Made by a program: the position numbers and the translations under genes
Shown: one piece after another, positions 57,033 through 64,000 of the stretch
Position numbering within the stretch: the stretch's first letter is position 1
How the letters are laid out: every line of letters starts with the position of its first letter
NCBI GenBank assembly: GCA_029866125.1
Contig: JARWZZ010000011.1
Span: 62,001-126,000, forward strand
DNA: 64,000 nucleotides
Origin: Limnobacter sp.
GTDB taxonomy: Bacteria > Pseudomonadota > Gammaproteobacteria > Burkholderiales > Burkholderiaceae_B
Direction: 5' to 3'
The notes under the pieces: model-generated
Told to the model about the DNA's origin: nothing
What the model saw: only the letters and a program-made list of their open reading frames with translations
Databases searched by the model: none

Positions 57033-59312
57033 ATGGTCGAACTCGAGATTGACGGTAAAAAGGTAGAAGTGGTTGAGGGCAGTATGCTCATGGATGCCGC
57101 TCAAAAAGCTGGCAGCTATGTGCCGCACTTTTGCTACCACAAGAAGCTTTCTATCGCGGCAAACTGCCGTATGTGTCTGGTTGAGGTAGAAAAGGCTCCC
57201 AAGCCTTTGCCTGCCTGCGCAACGCCTGTATCCAATGGCATGATCGTGCGCACCCAGTCTGAGAAAGCTGTTCAGGCACAAAAATCAGTCATGGAGTTTT
57301 TGCTGATCAACCATCCTTTGGATTGCCCAATTTGCGACCAAGGTGGTGAGTGCCAATTGCAAGATCTTGCTGTGGGTTACGGTGGAGTGACTTCCCGTTA
57401 CAAGGAAGAGAAGCGTGTTGTGTTCTTTAAGGACATCGGCCCGTTGGTGTCTGCTCAGGAAATGAGCCGTTGCATTCATTGCACACGTTGCGTTCGGTTT
57501 GGTCAGGAAATTGCTGGCAACATGGAATTGGGCATGGCCAATCGCGGTGAGCATTCCGAGATTTTGAGTTTTGTTGGCAATTCTGTGGACTCCGAGTTGT
57601 CGGGCAACATGATTGACCTGTGCCCGGTGGGTGCACTTACATCCAAGCCTTTCCGCTACAACGCTCGTACTTGGGAAATGGCACGTCGCAAATCCATCGC
57701 TGCACATGACAGCTTGGGTTCCAATGTGGTTGTTCAGGTGAAGAATGACAAAGTCATGCGCGTTGTGCCGCAAGACAACGAAGGCGTGAACGAATGCTGG
57801 ATTTCTGACCGCGATCGCTTCAGTTATGAAGGTTTGGATGCCAAAGATCGAGTGTCCGTGCCCATGATCAAGAAGGGCGATCAGTGGGTCAACACAGACT
57901 GGCAAACTGCACTGAACGTGGTGATGGAAGGCTTGAAGAGAGCCCGTCGCGAGTCTCTGGACCTGAATCAGATTGCATTTTTGGCCTCACCCAATTCAAC
58001 ACTGGAAGAGCTGTTTCTGCTGAAGGCCTTGGCCAGCGGTATCGGTTCCACAAGTATTGACTCGGGCCTGCGTCACGCTGCTGGTTTGAAACTGCAGGGT
58101 TCAGTGCCTTCGCTGGCAGGCTCAATCGATGAGCTGGCCAATGCGGTGGGCGTGGTTGTAGTGGGTGCTGATTTGCGCAACGACCAACCCTTGCTGGCCA
58201 ACCGCATTCGTCAAGCTTCAAAGCATGGTATGCCCGTGACTTTGATCACTTCTGGTTTGAATGACCCGCACATTCCCAAAGCCAAGGTGATTGCAGCGGC
58301 CCCTTCCGATTGGCTTGCTGCGTTGGATGGTTCAGATGTTTCCGCGGCACTGTCTTCCGCTGATGGTATCAAGTTTGTATTGATAGGTCAGCAAGCGCTG
58401 ATGGCTCCCAATGCTGCTGAGCTTATTACCAAAGCCAAGGCTGTGGCTGATGCCAAAGGTGCTCGCTTGGGCTTTTTGGGTGATGGTGCCAACTGGGTAG
58501 GTGGATTTGTTGCAGGTACGCATGCTGCAAGCCATGATGGTTTGTGTGCGCAGGGCATTTTGTCTGCGCCACGCAAGGCTGTGGTGGTGTTTGGCAATGA
58601 ACCTGAGTTCGATTCCCTAAGCGGTGCCAAAGCCATTGAGTCACTCAAGGCTTCTGAGTTTGTGGTGTCGGTCACAGCGTTTGTCGGTGCTGCAAAAGAA
58701 TACGCCGATGTGATTTTGCCACTGTGCCCTCAAACTGAAACCTCTGGCACATTCATTAACATCGCTGGAACGCCTCAAACTTTCAAAGCCACGGTTCGCC
58801 CATTGGGTGAGTCTCGTCCGGGCTGGAAAGTTTTACGCGTGTTGGGCAATTTGCTGCAATTGGATGGCTTTGAGTTCAATAGCTCGGAAGACGTGCTGAA
58901 AGCGGCGCTGCCAGCTGATTTGGCAAGCCATTTGGGTTCTGCAGTCACAGCAACATCCGCAATTGCGGCTCAAGTCTTGAGCCCCGGTTTGCAACTTGCT
59001 GCATATGCCCCAATTTATCAAAGCGATTCATTGGTGCGCCGCGCAGAATCCCTGCAGGCTACCAAAGCTGCAAAAGCACCCTGTTTGCAGGCCAATGCTG
59101 ACACCTTGAAAGCACTGGGTGCCAACGCAGGTGACACGGTGCGTGTGACTGATTCGCAAGGCGGCGTGGTGGAAGCTGTAATCGGGTTGAACAAACAAGT
59201 GGCAAACCATGTGATTTTGGTGGCGAATGGTCGCAAGGAGACATTGAACTTGAATTCAAGATTCGGCAGCGTGACTGTGGCCGTATTGAGCACGGCTGAG
59301 GTGCAAGCATGA
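57033..59312 (+). CDS. nuoG: NADH-quinone oxidoreductase subunit G
   Basis: 759 residues. The N-terminal [2Fe-2S] domain has [19 protein letters not shown], spanning about 34-52. His/Cys ligands follow in [18 protein letters not shown] and [13 protein letters not shown], then a molybdopterin-oxidoreductase-like region without catalytic role. ATG 57033 has GGTGGG nine bases upstream; the TTG at 57024 touches that site and is rejected. Overlaps nuoH by four bases. Confidence 0.97.
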   Translation: MVELEIDGKKVEVVEGSMLMDAAQKAGSYVPHFCYHKKLSIAANCRMCLVEVEKAPKPLPACATPVSNGMIVRTQSEKAVQAQKSVMEFLLINHPLDCPICDQGGECQLQDLAVGYGGVTSRYKEEKRVVFFKDIGPLVSAQEMSRCIHCTRCVRFGQEIAGNMELGMANRGEHSEILSFVGNSVDSELSGNMIDLCPVGALTSKPFRYNARTWEMARRKSIAAHDSLGSNVVVQVKNDKVMRVVPQDNEGVNECWISDRDRFSYEGLDAKDRVSVPMIKKGDQWVNTDWQTALNVVMEGLKRARRESLDLNQIAFLASPNSTLEELFLLKALASGIGSTSIDSGLRHAAGLKLQGSVPSLAGSIDELANAVGVVVVGADLRNDQPLLANRIRQASKHGMPVTLITSGLNDPHIPKAKVIAAAPSDWLAALDGSDVSAALSSADGIKFVLIGQQALMAPNAAELITKAKAVADAKGARLGFLGDGANWVGGFVAGTHAASHDGLCAQGILSAPRKAVVVFGNEPEFDSLSGAKAIESLKASEFVVSVTAFVGAAKEYADVILPLCPQTETSGTFINIAGTPQTFKATVRPLGESRPGWKVLRVLGNLLQLDGFEFNSSEDVLKAALPADLASHLGSAVTATSAIAAQVLSPGLQLAAYAPIYQSDSLVRRAESLQATKAAKAPCLQANADTLKALGANAGDTVRVTDSQGGVVEAVIGLNKQVANHVILVANGRKETLNLNSRFGSVTVAVLSTAEVQA

Positions 59313-60382
59313 GTTCACCGGTGGATTTGATCTATAACTTCGGCTCTGACTTGCTGGGCCCAGTGTGGATGCCAGTTTGGACCTTGATTAAGATTATGGT
59401 CATCACCTTGCCCTTGTTGGGCTTGGTTGCGTATCTCACTTATTGGGAACGTAAAATGATCGGCTGGATGCATATCCGTAAAGGCCCTTCCCATGTTGGA
59501 CCATTTGGCTTGCTGCAACCGATCGCGGATGCCGTTAAGATGATGTTTAAAGAAATCATCGTGCCGACCAATGCCAATAAAGGCCTGTTCATTATTGCAC
59601 CGATGATGACTATTATGCCCGCGCTTGCCGCTTGGGCTGTGATGCCTTTCGGTCCGGACACGGTGTTGGCCAACGTCAATGCAGGTTTGCTGTATTTGAT
59701 GGCGATCACCTCACTTGAAGTGTATGGCGTCATCATCGCGGGTTGGGCCTCCAATTCCAAGTACGCGTTCCTGGCTGCAATGCGCGCCTCCGCTCAAATG
59801 GTTTCCTATGAGTTGGCAATTGGCTTTGTGCTGGTGACGGTGCTGTTGGTAACAGGCAGTTTGAATATCACTGAAATTGTGAATGTTCAGTTGAAAGGCC
59901 AGTTTGCCGACATGGGATTGACCTTCCTGTCCTGGAACTGGTTGCCGCTGCTGCCACTGTTTGTGATTTACATGATTTCAGCTGTGGCTGAAACCAACCG
60001 TCATCCGTTTGACGTGGTGGAAGGCGAATCTGAGATTGTTGCCGGTCACATGGTGGAATATTCAGGCATGAGCTTTGCCATTTTCTTCTTGGCTGAATAC
60101 GCCAACATGATTTTGCTGTCTTGCCTGGCCGCTGTGATGTTTTTGGGTGGCTGGTCTGCTCCGGTTGACTTTGCTCCATTCACATGGATTCCCGGTTGGA
60201 TCTGGTTGGGCTTGAAGACATTCATTATGGTGTCATTCTTCGTGTGGTTCCGCGCTTCATTCCCGCGTTATCGCTATGACCAGATTATGCGTCTGGGTTG
60301 GAAAGTATTTATTCCGTTGACCCTGGTTTGGCTGGTGTTTGTCGCCGGTTGGATGCAAACCCCCTGGAACATCTGGAAATAA
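59309..60382 (+). CDS. nuoH: NADH-quinone oxidoreductase subunit H
   Basis: 357 residues, eight helices. Signatures include [21 protein letters not shown] and the acidic quinone-chamber loop [20 protein letters not shown]. Links the quinone site to the proton-pumping arm. Confidence 0.98.
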   Translation: MSSPVDLIYNFGSDLLGPVWMPVWTLIKIMVITLPLLGLVAYLTYWERKMIGWMHIRKGPSHVGPFGLLQPIADAVKMMFKEIIVPTNANKGLFIIAPMMTIMPALAAWAVMPFGPDTVLANVNAGLLYLMAITSLEVYGVIIAGWASNSKYAFLAAMRASAQMVSYELAIGFVLVTVLLVTGSLNITEIVNVQLKGQFADMGLTFLSWNWLPLLPLFVIYMISAVAETNRHPFDVVEGESEIVAGHMVEYSGMSFAIFFLAEYANMILLSCLAAVMFLGGWSAPVDFAPFTWIPGWIWLGLKTFIMVSFFVWFRASFPRYRYDQIMRLGWKVFIPLTLVWLVFVAGWMQTPWNIWK

Positions 60383-60394
60383 TAGAGAGCTACC

Positions 60395-60886
60395 ATGTTT
60401 CAAATGATCAAGGATTTCCTGTCGAGTCTTCTGTTGCGTGAAATGCTGAAAGGCATGGCGTTGACAATGAAGTACATGTTCAGCCCGGGTATTACGATTA
60501 TGTACCCGATGGAAAAAACACCGATGTCACCACGCTTCCGTGGCCTGCATGCATTACGCCGCTACGCAAATGGCGAAGAGCGTTGCATCGCCTGCAAACT
60601 GTGTGAAGCAGTGTGCCCGGCCATGGCGATTACCATCGAATCAGAGCAGCGGGCAGATGGCTCACGCCGTACCACCCGTTATGACATCGATTTGACGAAA
60701 TGCATTTTCTGCGGATTCTGTGAAGAGTCTTGCCCAGTGGATTCAATTGTGGAAACGCATATTCATGAATACCACGGCGAGAAACGCGGGGACTTGTACT
60801 TCACCAAAGAGATGTTGCTTGCGGTCGGTGACCGTTATGAGACCGACATTGCCGCGAATCGCCAAGCCGACGCTGCATACCGATAA
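60395..60886 (+). CDS. nuoI: NADH-quinone oxidoreductase subunit I
   Basis: 163 residues with two [4Fe-4S] motifs, [12 protein letters not shown] and [12 protein letters not shown] (clusters N6a and N6b). An amphipathic N-terminal helix contacts the membrane. Confidence 0.98.
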   Translation: MFQMIKDFLSSLLLREMLKGMALTMKYMFSPGITIMYPMEKTPMSPRFRGLHALRRYANGEERCIACKLCEAVCPAMAITIESEQRADGSRRTTRYDIDLTKCIFCGFCEESCPVDSIVETHIHEYHGEKRGDLYFTKEMLLAVGDRYETDIAANRQADAAYR

Positions 60887-60912
60887 TCGAATAATCAAAA
60901 CGAATCATTCTC

Positions 60913-61530
60913 ATGAACGCCATTACTGGATTTTTCTACGTTTTTGCCACCATTCTGGTTTTAGCCAGCTTGCGGGTAATTACAGCTCGTAACCCCGTTC
61001 ACTCGGCCTTGTTTCTGGTGCTTGCATTTTTCTCAGCCTCTGCATTGTGGATGTTGTTGGAAGCCGAGTTTTTGGCCATCTCGCTGGTGCTGGTGTATGT
61101 TGGCGCGGTGATGGTGCTTTTCCTTTTCGTGGTCATGATGGTTGACCTGAATATGGACAAAATACGTGCAGGTTTCTGGAAGAACTTGCCGGTTGCAACC
61201 ATTGTGGGTTCCTTGATCGCGTTTCAGATGTCGGTCATCTTGCTCCGTGGATTCTGGGACCCACAGTCTGCGGCGGCACCTGCGCAACCGCAGGACAACA
61301 CACTGGCATTGGGTAAATTGCTATTTACCGAGTATTTGTACCCCTTCGAAGTGGCCGCTTTGATTCTGTTGGTTGCGATGGTTGCTGCTATTGCACTCAC
61401 ATTGCGCAAACGCAAAGACACCAAGTCCCAAACTCCTTCTGAACAGGTTCGCGTGAAAAGCCGTGACCGTTTGAAGATTGTGAGCATGGCCGCCGACGTA
61501 GACCGCAAGCAAACAAAAAGCGGTCAGTAA
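60913..61530 (+). CDS. nuoJ: NADH-quinone oxidoreductase subunit J
   Basis: 205 residues, five helices, with NPVHSALFLVLAFFSASALW and YVGAVMVLFLFVVMMVDL, the helix-3 region with the known pi-bulge. A basic C-terminal tail follows. Confidence 0.97.
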   Translation: MNAITGFFYVFATILVLASLRVITARNPVHSALFLVLAFFSASALWMLLEAEFLAISLVLVYVGAVMVLFLFVVMMVDLNMDKIRAGFWKNLPVATIVGSLIAFQMSVILLRGFWDPQSAAAPAQPQDNTLALGKLLFTEYLYPFEVAALILLVAMVAAIALTLRKRKDTKSQTPSEQVRVKSRDRLKIVSMAADVDRKQTKSGQ

Positions 61531-61552
61531 CCTGGACTAGGAATAAGAACAA

Positions 61553-61858
61553 ATGATTTCTCTCGCGCACTATCTCGTACTTGGCGCCATACTTTTTTCA
61601 ATCAGTGTGATCGGTATCTTTTTGAACCGCAAAAACTTGATTATTTTGTTGATGGCCATTGAGCTGATGCTTCTGGCGGTAAACATCAACTTCGTCGCTT
61701 TTTCTCATTATCTTGGAGACCTCTCAGGTCAATTGTTCGTTTTCTTCATCTTGACGGTGGCCGCTGCAGAGTCTGCAATCGGTTTGGCCATTCTGGTTGT
61801 GCTGTTCCGCAATCTGAATTCCATCAATGTTGAAGATCTAGATCAGTTGAAGGGGTAA
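61553..61858 (+). CDS. nuoK: NADH-quinone oxidoreductase subunit K
   Basis: 101 residues, three helices, carrying the two membrane-embedded glutamates of the family ([11 protein letters not shown] and [11 protein letters not shown]). Starts 22 bases after nuoJ. Confidence 0.98.
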   Translation: MISLAHYLVLGAILFSISVIGIFLNRKNLIILLMAIELMLLAVNINFVAFSHYLGDLSGQLFVFFILTVAAAESAIGLAILVVLFRNLNSINVEDLDQLKG

Positions 61859-61862
61859 GCGA

Positions 61863-63875
61863 ATGAATCCTTTGTATCTCATCGTGCCTTTCGCCCCGTT
61901 GGTGGGCTGTATATTGGCAGGCTTCTTCGGCAAACAAATCGGTCGGGCAGGGGCCCACACCGTCACCATCGCGGGTGTAGCAATTTCTTTGATTGCTTCC
62001 ATCATGGTGTTTATGGATGTGATGGAAGGTAATACCTTCAACGGCACATTGTATGAATGGGCGGTCATTGGTAGCCTGAAGTTTGAAGTCGGTTTCCTGA
62101 TTGACACGCTGACCGCTACCATGATGTTGGTTGTGACCTCCGTGTCCTTGATGGTGCACATCTACACCATCGGCTACATGCATGAAGACGAGGGTTATCA
62201 GCGCTTTTTCGCTTACATCTCCCTGTTTACTTTCAGCATGTTGATGCTGGTGATGTCCAATAACTTCCTTCAGTTGTTCTTCGGCTGGGAAGCAGTGGGC
62301 TTGGTTTCATATTTGCTGATTGGTTTTTGGTACACAAAGCCAACCGCTGTACACGCCAATTTGAAGGCTTTTTTGGTCAACCGTGTGGGTGACTTTGGCT
62401 TCATTTTAGGCATTGGTTTGGTGTTGGCTTATGCAGGCTCCATGAACTACACGGAAGTGTTTGCCAAGGCTGATGTGTTGGCTGCAGCAACTTTCCCTGG
62501 CACCGACTGGCCACTTCTGGCTGTTGCCTGCATTTGCCTGTTTATTGGTGCAATGGGTAAGTCAGCACAATTTCCTCTGCATGTGTGGCTGCCCGATTCC
62601 ATGGAAGGCCCAACACCGATCTCCGCTCTGATTCATGCTGCAACCATGGTGACCGCCGGTATCTTCATGGTGTCACGTATGTCCCCTCTGTTTGAGTTGT
62701 CAGACATTGCGTTGAATTTCATTTTGGTTATTGGTTCAATCACCGCTTTGTTTATGGGCTTTTTGGGCATTATCCAGAATGACATTAAGCGTGTGGTGGC
62801 CTATTCCACATTGTCCCAGTTGGGCTACATGACTGTTGCATTGGGTGTGTCTGCTTACCCCATCGCGATCTTCCACTTGATGACACATGCTTTCTTCAAA
62901 GCCTTGTTGTTCTTGGGTGCAGGCTCTGTGATTATGGGAATGCATCACAACCAAGACATGCGCTACATGGGTGGTCTGTGGAAGCACATGCCAATCACTT
63001 GGATCACGTCTTTGATTGGTTCGCTTGCTTTGATCGGTACCCCATTCTTTGCGGGCTTCTATTCCAAGGACAGTATTATCGAAGCGGTGCACGCAAGCAA
63101 TTTGTCCGCCTCTGGTTTTGCAAACTTTGCTGTGATTGCTGGTGTGTTCATTACGGCGTTCTATTCTTTCCGTATGTACTTTTTGGTTTTCCACGGCAAA
63201 GAGCGTTACGACCAAATGCCGCATGACCCGCACCACGATAATGCTCACGACGACCATGCCCATGATGATCATGGACACGGCCATCACGGGCCGTTCAAAC
63301 CGCATGAATCACCTTGGGTTGTAACACTGCCTTTGATTTTGCTGGCAATTCCTTCGGTGATTATCGGCTACATCGCGATTGAACCGATGGTGTTCGGTGA
63401 GTTCTTCAAAGGTGTAATCACGATTGCACCGCAGCACACTGCACTGGCTACGTTTGCTGAAGAGTTCCATGGTGCTGCAGCAATGGGAATGCATGCCTTC
63501 TCGACGCTGCCTTTCTGGCTGGCTTTGGGTGGTGTGGTTGCAGCGGCTGTTTGCTATTTGTTTGTACCGGCAATTCCTGCGGCGTTCATGAAGTTCTTGA
63601 AGCCCATTCATACTTTGTTGGACAACAAGTACTACATGGACAAGTTCAACGAAGTGGTGTTTGCTGGCGGCGCTCGCGGCTTGGGGCAGTTGCTTTGGCA
63701 GGTGGGTGACCGTATTTTGATCGATGGTCTTCTGGTGAATGGCAGTGCGAGGCTGGTAGGCATGGTGTCTGGATTGGTGAGATTCGCTCAAAGCGGTTTC
63801 ATCTATCACTATGCATTTGCCATGATTCTCGGCGTACTTGCCATGGTCATCGCGTTCGTTTCTTTGAAATACTAA
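61863..63875 (+). CDS. nuoL: NADH-quinone oxidoreductase subunit L
   Basis: 670-residue antiporter-like proton-pumping subunit. Key segments: FFGWEAVGLVSYLLIGFW, KSAQFPLHVWLPDSMEGPTP and HAATMVTAGIFMVSR. A loop at ~455-480 is very rich in His and Asp (HDPHHDNAHDDHAHDDHG), on a non-conserved insertion before the C-terminal helices. A long lateral helix region ends the protein. Confidence 0.98.
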   Translation: MNPLYLIVPFAPLVGCILAGFFGKQIGRAGAHTVTIAGVAISLIASIMVFMDVMEGNTFNGTLYEWAVIGSLKFEVGFLIDTLTATMMLVVTSVSLMVHIYTIGYMHEDEGYQRFFAYISLFTFSMLMLVMSNNFLQLFFGWEAVGLVSYLLIGFWYTKPTAVHANLKAFLVNRVGDFGFILGIGLVLAYAGSMNYTEVFAKADVLAAATFPGTDWPLLAVACICLFIGAMGKSAQFPLHVWLPDSMEGPTPISALIHAATMVTAGIFMVSRMSPLFELSDIALNFILVIGSITALFMGFLGIIQNDIKRVVAYSTLSQLGYMTVALGVSAYPIAIFHLMTHAFFKALLFLGAGSVIMGMHHNQDMRYMGGLWKHMPITWITSLIGSLALIGTPFFAGFYSKDSIIEAVHASNLSASGFANFAVIAGVFITAFYSFRMYFLVFHGKERYDQMPHDPHHDNAHDDHAHDDHGHGHHGPFKPHESPWVVTLPLILLAIPSVIIGYIAIEPMVFGEFFKGVITIAPQHTALATFAEEFHGAAAMGMHAFSTLPFWLALGGVVAAAVCYLFVPAIPAAFMKFLKPIHTLLDNKYYMDKFNEVVFAGGARGLGQLLWQVGDRILIDGLLVNGSARLVGMVSGLVRFAQSGFIYHYAFAMILGVLAMVIAFVSLKY

Positions 63876-63910
63876 GGCTGGGCTGAAGTCCTTACATTTG
63901 GATCATATCG

Positions 63911-64000
63911 ATGCATAACAATATTCCTTATCTAAGTCTGGCAATTTGGTTGCCCATTGCTTTCGGCGTGCTCATCATGTCGTTTGGCAATGATAAAAAT
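63911..64000 (+). CDS. nuoM: NADH-quinone oxidoreductase subunit M (N-terminal fragment)
   Basis: Only the first 30 codons are in the window: MHNNIPYLSLAIWLPIAFGV and onward, a first hydrophobic helix as in NuoM. Position right after nuoL supports the call. The gene continues past the right edge. Confidence 0.85.
   Translation, partial: MHNNIPYLSLAIWLPIAFGVLIMSFGNDKN

Overview
The window reads as a chromosomal segment of a betaproteobacterium of the order Burkholderiales. The evidence is the order ilvI-ilvH-ilvC-psd-pssA-leuA-rpsO-pnp-(quinone oxidoreductase)-tpiA-secG-tRNA-Leu-nuoA to nuoM, together with an ECF sigma/DUF3619/DUF3106/RDD block and a moderate GC content. A Limnobacter-like organism is my best guess from gene content and protein style, but nothing in the window names the genus. 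No insertion sequence, prophage, CRISPR array, rRNA gene or replication origin was recognised.

Region 1 (1-14 kb) looks accessory. It holds a cNMP-binding patatin phospholipase, a two-partner-secretion pair (FhaC/ShlB-type porin plus a 1.9 kresidue FHA-type exoprotein with a long PTAA repeat), a double-FecR periplasmic protein and a CHASE2-adenylate cyclase. A convergent multi-pass membrane protein follows. Cyclase, FecR sensor and cNMP-binding lipase side by side suggest a cyclic-nucleotide circuit tied to a secreted surface protein (inference).

Region 2 (14.2-21.4 kb) is a complete cytochrome c maturation operon in the unusual order ccmI-(ccmA::ccmB fusion)-ccmC-ccmD-ccmE-ccmF-ccmG-ccmH. 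CcmA and CcmB are one polypeptide, and CcmH has no visible signal peptide. Region 3 (21.4-32.1 kb) carries a small lipoprotein, ettA, a rubredoxin-reductase-like flavoprotein, a BamE/NTF2-like lipoprotein, a saccharopine-dehydrogenase-like enoyl reductase, an SRPBCC protein, fadE and an LplT-like transporter whose C-terminus resembles a decayed acyltransferase. Region 4 (32.2-38.1 kb) is the prkA-yeaH-spoVR operon behind a good sigma-54 promoter. It ends in a CobC/HisC-like aminotransferase-fold protein that lacks the PLP lysine. Region 5 (38.1-40.2 kb, minus strand) is an ECF sigma factor with its DUF3619, DUF3106 and RDD partners.

Region 6 (40.2-50.1 kb) makes branched-chain amino acids and phospholipid head groups. 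Two unannotated leader peptides stand out. A 10-codon ORF rich in Leu/Val/Ile lies just downstream of a strong promoter before ilvI. A 58-codon ORF before leuA holds four CTA Leu codons within six codons, followed by an 8-nt element exactly complementary to the leuA Shine-Dalgarno region. The second looks like a leucine-responsive translational switch and is the best candidate here for an undescribed regulatory system. Region 7 (50-64 kb) has a quinone oxidoreductase, tpiA, secG, tRNA-Leu(GAG) and the respiratory complex I operon nuoA to nuoM, the last cut by the window edge.
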